Part shown: positions 5,000 to 8,007 of the stretch, one piece after another | How the letters are laid out: each line of letters opens with the position of its first letter | Position numbering within the stretch: the stretch's first letter is position 1 | Made by a program: the position numbers and the translations under genes | The notes under the pieces: model-generated | What the model saw: the letters and a program-made list of their open reading frames with translations, nothing else | What the model was told of the DNA's origin: nothing | Database searches by the model: none | NCBI GenBank assembly: GCA_002361875.1 | Contig: DERX01000047.1 | Location: 85,746-93,752 of the forward strand | DNA from: Ruminococcaceae bacterium UBA3329 | GTDB taxonomy: Bacteria; Bacillota; Clostridia; Oscillospirales; Acutalibacteraceae | Direction of reading: 5' to 3' | DNA: 8,007 bases

Positions 5000-6395
5000 G
5001 GCACTTCCCTTTAAGGCTTCGGGGGGACTGGGCGATGTTGCAGGGTCTCTTCCGGGTGCACTTCGCAAACGCCTTATCGGCGCGCGAGTTGTTATGCCGC
5101 TTTATGACACAATAAGTCAGGAGCTTAAGGACAAAATGACTTTCCTCACCTCAATTTCCGTTCCCGTTGCTTGGAGACGGCAGTATTGCGGAATTTTTGA
5201 GGCAAAGGCAAACGGCGTTATTTACTATCTTCTTGACAATCAGTATTATTTTAAGCGTGACGGGATTTACGGCTATTACGATGACGCCGAACGCTTTGCA
5301 TTTTTTGCAAGAGCAGTGCTTGAAATGATACCTCACATCGGCTTTAAACCCGACATTATCCACTGTAACGACTGGCAGTCTGCACTGACTCCCGTTTATT
5401 ACACAACGCTTTATGCAAACCGTGAGGGATATGAAAATATAAAAACTGTTTTCACCATTCACAACATTCAGTATCAGGGCACATACGGTATGGAGCTTTT
5501 GGGCGAGGTTGTGGGTTTGCCTGCCGACAGAGCAAGCTTGCTTGAATATGACGGCGACTGCAACTATATGAAGGGCGCAATTGAATGTGCCGACAAAATC
5601 ACGACCGTTAGCCCGTCTTATGCAGGTGAAATTCTTGACCCGTGGTATTCGCACGGTCTTGATGTTATTCTTAATCAAAGAAGCTGGAAACTGTCGGGCA
5701 TACTTAACGGAATAGACACTGTTCTTTACGACCCGAAAACCGATAAGGATATAGTTAAGAATTACGATACAACGGATTTTGTTGAGGGAAAAGCGGCAAA
5801 TAAAAAGGCTTTGCAGGAGCATTTCGGCTTGCCACAGCGTGCAGATGTACCCGTTATCGGTATGGTCTCCCGTCTTGTAGGGCACAAGGGCTTTGACCTT
5901 GTAAAGGCTGTTCTGGACGAACTGCTCTCAACAGTGGATTGTCAGGTAGTTTTGCTCGGTTCGGGCGAATGGCAGTATGAAAGCTTTTTCAAGGAGATGG
6001 CGGCAAAGCATCCTGATAAAATGGGTATTGAGCTTGGCTTTATTCCGTCGCTTTCAAAGAAGATTTATGCAGGTGCGGATATGTTCCTTATGCCTTCAAA
6101 GAGCGAGCCTTGCGGACTTTCGCAGATGATTTCTCTTCGCTACGGCACAATTCCGATAGTACGCGAAACAGGCGGACTTCGCGACTCAATTCAGGATTCG
6201 GGAGACGGCAAGGGCAACGGCTTTACCTTTGCAAGCTATAATGCTCACGATATGCTTTACACAATTAAGCGTGCCGTTGACGGCTTTGGGAACAGCGAGG
6301 GCTGGAATATTCTCGTTAAGCGTGCAATGGAGTGCGATAACTCCTGGGGTAAGAGCGCTAACGAGTACATTCGCCTTTATAAATCATTGCTTTAA
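4974..6395 (+). CDS. glgA: Glycogen synthase GlgA (ADP-glucose dependent, GT5)
   Basis: GlgA transfers glucose from ADP-glucose to the non-reducing end of alpha-1,4-glucan, using the product of GlgC/GlgD. The 473-residue GT-B protein starts MKVLYVSSEA, the usual family N-terminus. This start also puts Arg300 and Lys305 (VSRLVGHKGFDL) at the same numbers as in the E. coli enzyme, which favours ATG 4974 over GTG 4944 or ATG 4950, 4953 and 4962 (4-10 extra residues). Other motifs are HCNDWQSALTP (130-140), TIHNIQYQG (161-169), LNGID (244-248) and PSKSEPCGL (374-382, Glu378, equivalent to E. coli Glu377). The ADP-glucose loop reads KASGGL (14-19), so the lysine of the classical KTGGL motif aligns with Ala15. 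No good ribosome site directly precedes ATG 4974, unlike glgC and glgD. The gene ends the operon. Confidence 0.95.
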   Translation: MKVLYVSSEALPFKASGGLGDVAGSLPGALRKRLIGARVVMPLYDTISQELKDKMTFLTSISVPVAWRRQYCGIFEAKANGVIYYLLDNQYYFKRDGIYGYYDDAERFAFFARAVLEMIPHIGFKPDIIHCNDWQSALTPVYYTTLYANREGYENIKTVFTIHNIQYQGTYGMELLGEVVGLPADRASLLEYDGDCNYMKGAIECADKITTVSPSYAGEILDPWYSHGLDVILNQRSWKLSGILNGIDTVLYDPKTDKDIVKNYDTTDFVEGKAANKKALQEHFGLPQRADVPVIGMVSRLVGHKGFDLVKAVLDELLSTVDCQVVLLGSGEWQYESFFKEMAAKHPDKMGIELGFIPSLSKKIYAGADMFLMPSKSEPCGLSQMISLRYGTIPIVRETGGLRDSIQDSGDGKGNGFTFASYNAHDMLYTIKRAVDGFGNSEGWNILVKRAMECDNSWGKSANEYIRLYKSLL

Positions 6396-6403
6396 TGCAG
6401 TAG

Positions 6404-6429
6404 GGCGGGGGCTTGCTCCCGCCGTTTTT
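6404..6429 (+). terminator. Intrinsic terminator of the glg operon (palindromic repeat copy 2)
   Basis: The stem GGCGGGGG (6404-6411) with CTCCCGCC (6416-6423) and a CTTG tetraloop is followed by G and TTTTT (6425-6429). It lies 8 bases after the glgA stop. Bases 6400-6424 are identical to 2117-2141 after glgB; only this copy has a T-run. Confidence 0.8.
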
Positions 6430-6495
6430 GCGCTCATAATGTAAGAAACTTATGTGTCCGTTCCGTAAAATTCAATTCAATTCAAATGAATGAGT

Positions 6496-6525
6496 AAAGG
6501 TCAGGTTTATATGCCTGTCCTTTTT
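6496..6525. terminator. Second terminator-like hairpin between glgA and the minus-strand small gene
   Basis: AAAGG-T-CAGG (6496-6505) pairs with CCTG-T-CCTTT (6514-6523) around an 8-base loop, with one T-T mismatch, and the T-run reaches 6525. It lies between two convergent genes, so it may stop leftward transcripts of the small gene as well as plus-strand read-through, although the leftward U-tract is short (UUU). The rest of 6430-6549 shows only a short ATTCA repetition (6471-6485). Confidence 0.5.
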
Positions 6526-6549
6526 GCTTTGGCAGAAAGATATGGTGCT

Positions 6550-6714
6550 TTATTGCAAATCGAATTTTGCGATAAAACAAACCGTCTTAATGAACTCTGA
6601 AGGTTCGGTTTGCAAACCCGCACAGCTTATTGCAAATCTAATTTCTTTATCCACCTCGAATGGCGTAGTACTGTGAGCTTTTGCTATTGTTTTAATTATC
6701 TTTTGATAGTTCAT
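6550..6714 (-). CDS. Small 54-residue protein, possibly resembling the Spo0A C-terminal DNA-binding domain
   Basis: The protein begins MNYQKIIKTIAKAHSTTPFE and ends IAKFDLQ. The start ATG (6712-6714) was preferred over an upstream in-frame ATG at 6787-6789 because a very strong site, AGGAGGAG (complement of 6720-6727), sits 5 bases before it. The pattern around residues 7-29 (IKTIAKAHSTTPFEVDKEIRFAI) recalls the Spo0A C-terminal segment, where AKKFNTTASRVERAIRHAI-type sequence forms the recognition helix region. Small clostridial proteins limited to such a domain exist. This resemblance is from memory and is tentative. There is no membrane segment or signal peptide. The gene is convergent with glgA and divergent from the Xre regulator at 6874, with 159 bases between the two start codons. 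Function is unknown; it might bind DNA. Confidence 0.65.
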   Translation of the reverse strand: MNYQKIIKTIAKAHSTTPFEVDKEIRFAISCAGLQTEPSEFIKTVCFIAKFDLQ

Positions 6715-6805
6715 ATATTCTCCTCCTTTCGCTTTATACAATACCATAAAAAAAATAAATATTTTGTCGTAAACTGTCACTAATTCCACTTAATCAGAAT
6801 AATTC

Positions 6806-6876
6806 CATTACAGTCGCTTAAAATATTCCAATGCAAAAGGTATAATATCTAAAGAAGTGGAGGCGATACTGTAATG
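6806..6876. promoter_or_regulatory. Inverted repeat flanking the Xre gene promoter (candidate operator pair)
   Basis: The left arm CATTACAGTCGC (6806-6817) and right arm GCGA-TA-CTGTAATG (6863-6876) are inverted copies, with two extra bases in the right arm. The left arm ends directly before the -35 hexamer. The right arm covers the end of the ribosome site through the start codon. The left arm lies upstream of the expected transcription start, so the repeat would act as DNA and not as an mRNA hairpin. It is a natural candidate binding-site pair for the adjacent Xre protein. Confidence 0.5.
6818..6846 (+). promoter_or_regulatory. Promoter of the Xre regulator gene
   Basis: A perfect -10 TATAAT (6841-6846) has a weak -35 TTAAAA (6818-6823) at the ideal 17-base spacing. 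Transcription would begin near 6853, shortly before GGAGG (6859-6863), which lies 10 bases ahead of ATG 6874. Confidence 0.65.
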
Positions 6877-7197
6877 CAGAGAACCGATAAATTTTATAAT
6901 GAAATGGGCAACCGCATTATTAAAAGACGTAAGCAACTGGGGCTGTCGCAAGAGGAGTTAGCCGCCCGTGCTGATGTTTCGCCCCAAATGGTATCAACTG
7001 CCGAGCGAGGAAGTAAGTCAATTCTTTCAGAAAATCTTTTAAAATTAAGCATTGCTTTAGGCGTTTCGGCTGATTATTTGCTGACGGGCGAAATAAATGA
7101 TGCAGATGCAAATATTCTTGCACAGAAAATTCTAAACGCACCTGCCGAAACTCAAAATAAAATCGTTCAAATCGTTGATATTATGCTTGAAGAATAA
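6874..7197 (+). CDS. Xre-family helix-turn-helix transcriptional regulator
   Basis: This 107-residue protein carries an N-terminal HTH_3/Cro-C1 type DNA-binding domain (about 11-72). The helix-turn-helix reads QLGLSQEELAARADVSPQMV (21-40), continuing STAERG, and the domain ends ALGVSADYLLTGE. The C-terminal 35 residues look helical and may serve in dimerisation. There is no ligand or peptidase domain, so this is a short stand-alone regulator of the kind found on and off mobile elements. ATG 6874 has GGAGG at 6859-6863. An inverted repeat (6806-6817/6863-6876) frames its promoter, which suggests autoregulation and perhaps control of the divergent small gene at 6550-6714. It is a single-gene unit closed by the terminator at 7204-7250. 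The regulated targets cannot be told from the sequence. Confidence 0.9.
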   Translation: MQRTDKFYNEMGNRIIKRRKQLGLSQEELAARADVSPQMVSTAERGSKSILSENLLKLSIALGVSADYLLTGEINDADANILAQKILNAPAETQNKIVQIVDIMLEE

Positions 7198-7250
7198 AAA
7201 AATACCCTCCGTTGCACCGTGTGCTGTTTCGGAGGGTTTATTATTTTGCT
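7196..7250. terminator. Bidirectional terminator between convergent genes
   Basis: The stem ACCCTCCG (7204-7211) with CGGAGGGT (7230-7237) encloses a smaller hairpin (GCAC/GTGC, 7214-7224). On the plus strand it is followed by a T-rich tail (7237-7247), serving the Xre gene. On the minus strand it is followed by UA and seven U (complement of 7196-7202), serving the glycosylase gene that stops at 7258. The A-run overlaps the Xre stop codon. Confidence 0.8.
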
Positions 7251-7257
7251 GGTCTTA

Positions 7258-8007
7258 TTATTTCTCCAAATTCCGTCTGTAATGGAACAGATATTGTTGG
7301 GCGATTCCCTCGGTGCCTTTCATGCAGGAGGGGAGACCTTCGGGGTACATTTCTGCCATAATGCGCTTTACCCAAACATCAACGGGGAATGCCGACAGCT
7401 TATGAAAGCCGTAAAGCAGGGTGCACTCGGCGACCTTTGCGCCTACGCCTTTAATTTTAATCAGCTCTTCTCTGCCGAATTCAATTGGGTTTTCGTCAAT
7501 TTTCTTGAAATCAACCGTGCCGTCAGCAACCTTCTGCGCAGCGTCGATTATGTATTTTGCCCTGAAGCCTGCCCGAAGCGGCGCTAAATCTTCGGGAGTT
7601 AAATCGGCAAGCTTTTCGGCACTCGGAAAAGTGAATCCGCCGCCCGTATTTTCGCCAAAATTCTCGCAAAGCCTTGACACAATGCCCTTAATTCTCGGGA
7701 TATTGTTATTCTGCGAGATAATGAACGAGCAAAGCGCCTCCCACGGCTCCTGACGCAAAATTCTGATTCCGCTGTATTCGGTGACAGCTTTTACGAGATT
7801 TTCTTCGTCGTAAGTGTCCACAATTTTTTTATAATCCGTGTCAAGGTCAAAATATTTTTTCCAAATATTTTCAAAATCCTCTTTTTCGGTGTTATAAAAA
7901 ATCAGTTCGCTTTCCGTTTCTTCAATTTTTAAGAATTTTCCGAATGCAACTCCGCCAAAAACACCGTCGTCCTGCATTTCCCATCTGAAAGCCTGACCGC
8001 AGTCAAG
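7258..8007 (-). CDS. 8-oxoguanine DNA glycosylase/AP lyase, OGG1-like (5' end beyond the window)
   Basis: This enzyme family removes 8-oxoguanine from DNA and nicks the abasic site (base excision repair). The visible 249 residues begin LDCGQAFRWE, the family's N-terminal signature (complement of 7978-8007), so the true start lies to the right of the window; the internal ATG at 7975-7977 is not the start. The HhH-GPD domain shows PWEALCSFIISQNNN, then the helix-hairpin-helix IKGVGAKVAEC and FPVDVWV. The Lys of GVGAK (codon 7435-7437) and the Asp of PVD (codon 7378-7380) match human OGG1 Lys249 and Asp268, the Schiff-base lysine and helper aspartate, so the protein looks active. OGG1-type enzymes occur in clostridia such as C. 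acetobutylicum. It is transcribed toward the Xre gene and ends at the shared terminator. It has no evident link to glycogen metabolism. Confidence 0.93.
   Translation of the reverse strand, partial: LDCGQAFRWEMQDDGVFGGVAFGKFLKIEETESELIFYNTEKEDFENIWKKYFDLDTDYKKIVDTYDEENLVKAVTEYSGIRILRQEPWEALCSFIISQNNNIPRIKGIVSRLCENFGENTGGGFTFPSAEKLADLTPEDLAPLRAGFRAKYIIDAAQKVADGTVDFKKIDENPIEFGREELIKIKGVGAKVAECTLLYGFHKLSAFPVDVWVKRIMAEMYPEGLPSCMKGTEGIAQQYLFHYRRNLEK

Noticed and set aside
5151..5885. Minus-strand open frame (244 codons) inside glgA
   Set aside because: It is antisense to conserved GlgA motifs and has no ribosome site or family features; a shadow frame.
6496..6525. tRNA or other stable RNA gene between glgA and the small gene
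   Set aside because: Only a simple hairpin with a T-run is visible; no cloverleaf or conserved RNA sequence in 6396-6549.
6550..7197. Toxin-antitoxin operon made of the small gene and the Xre gene
   Set aside because: The two genes are divergent and not co-transcribed, and the small protein shows no toxin motif.
7421..7753. Plus-strand open frame (110 codons) opposite the glycosylase gene
   Set aside because: It is antisense to the HhH-GPD domain and Ser/Pro-rich in the way shadow frames are; no ribosome site.

Overview
The window is a glycogen (alpha-glucan) biosynthesis operon from a Gram-positive anaerobe, most likely a clostridial (Oscillospiraceae/Ruminococcus-like) species. The reasons are the gene order glgB-glgC-glgD-glgA, the presence of a GlgD pseudo-enzyme subunit (a Firmicutes trait), strong AGGAGG-type ribosome sites, a bacterial OGG1-type DNA glycosylase, and intergenic DNA rich in short palindromes. 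The genus assignment is inference; no rRNA or other marker gene is present.

Layout. Bases 1-155 hold a long imperfect inverted repeat just upstream of glgB. glgB (156-2093, branching enzyme) is followed by a 399-base gap carrying a chain of hairpins and a candidate extended -10 promoter. glgC (2493-3710) and glgD (3712-4827) are tightly linked, one base apart. A 146-base structured gap follows, with two hairpins, a strong ribosome site and a possible 28-codon leader frame overlapping the start of glgA (4974-6395). A terminator closes the operon at 6404-6429. It is an exact second copy of a 25-base palindrome also found after glgB. Next come a second terminator-like hairpin, a 54-codon minus-strand gene (6550-6714), a divergent plus-strand Xre-type regulator (6874-7197) with a clear promoter and an inverted repeat around it, a bidirectional terminator, and the 3' part of a minus-strand 8-oxoguanine DNA glycosylase gene that runs off the right edge.

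How the genes work together. GlgC makes ADP-glucose from glucose-1-phosphate and ATP. GlgD has lost the matching catalytic residues and should act as a partner or regulatory subunit. GlgA adds glucose from ADP-glucose to a growing alpha-1,4-glucan, and GlgB adds the alpha-1,6 branches. The right third of the window is functionally unrelated to glycogen.

Nothing here is a clearly new system at the protein level. The parts most worth a second look are non-coding: the glgA leader (hairpin, misplaced ribosome site and overlapping frame), the hairpin-rich glgC leader, the long palindrome before glgB, and the inverted repeat around the Xre promoter.
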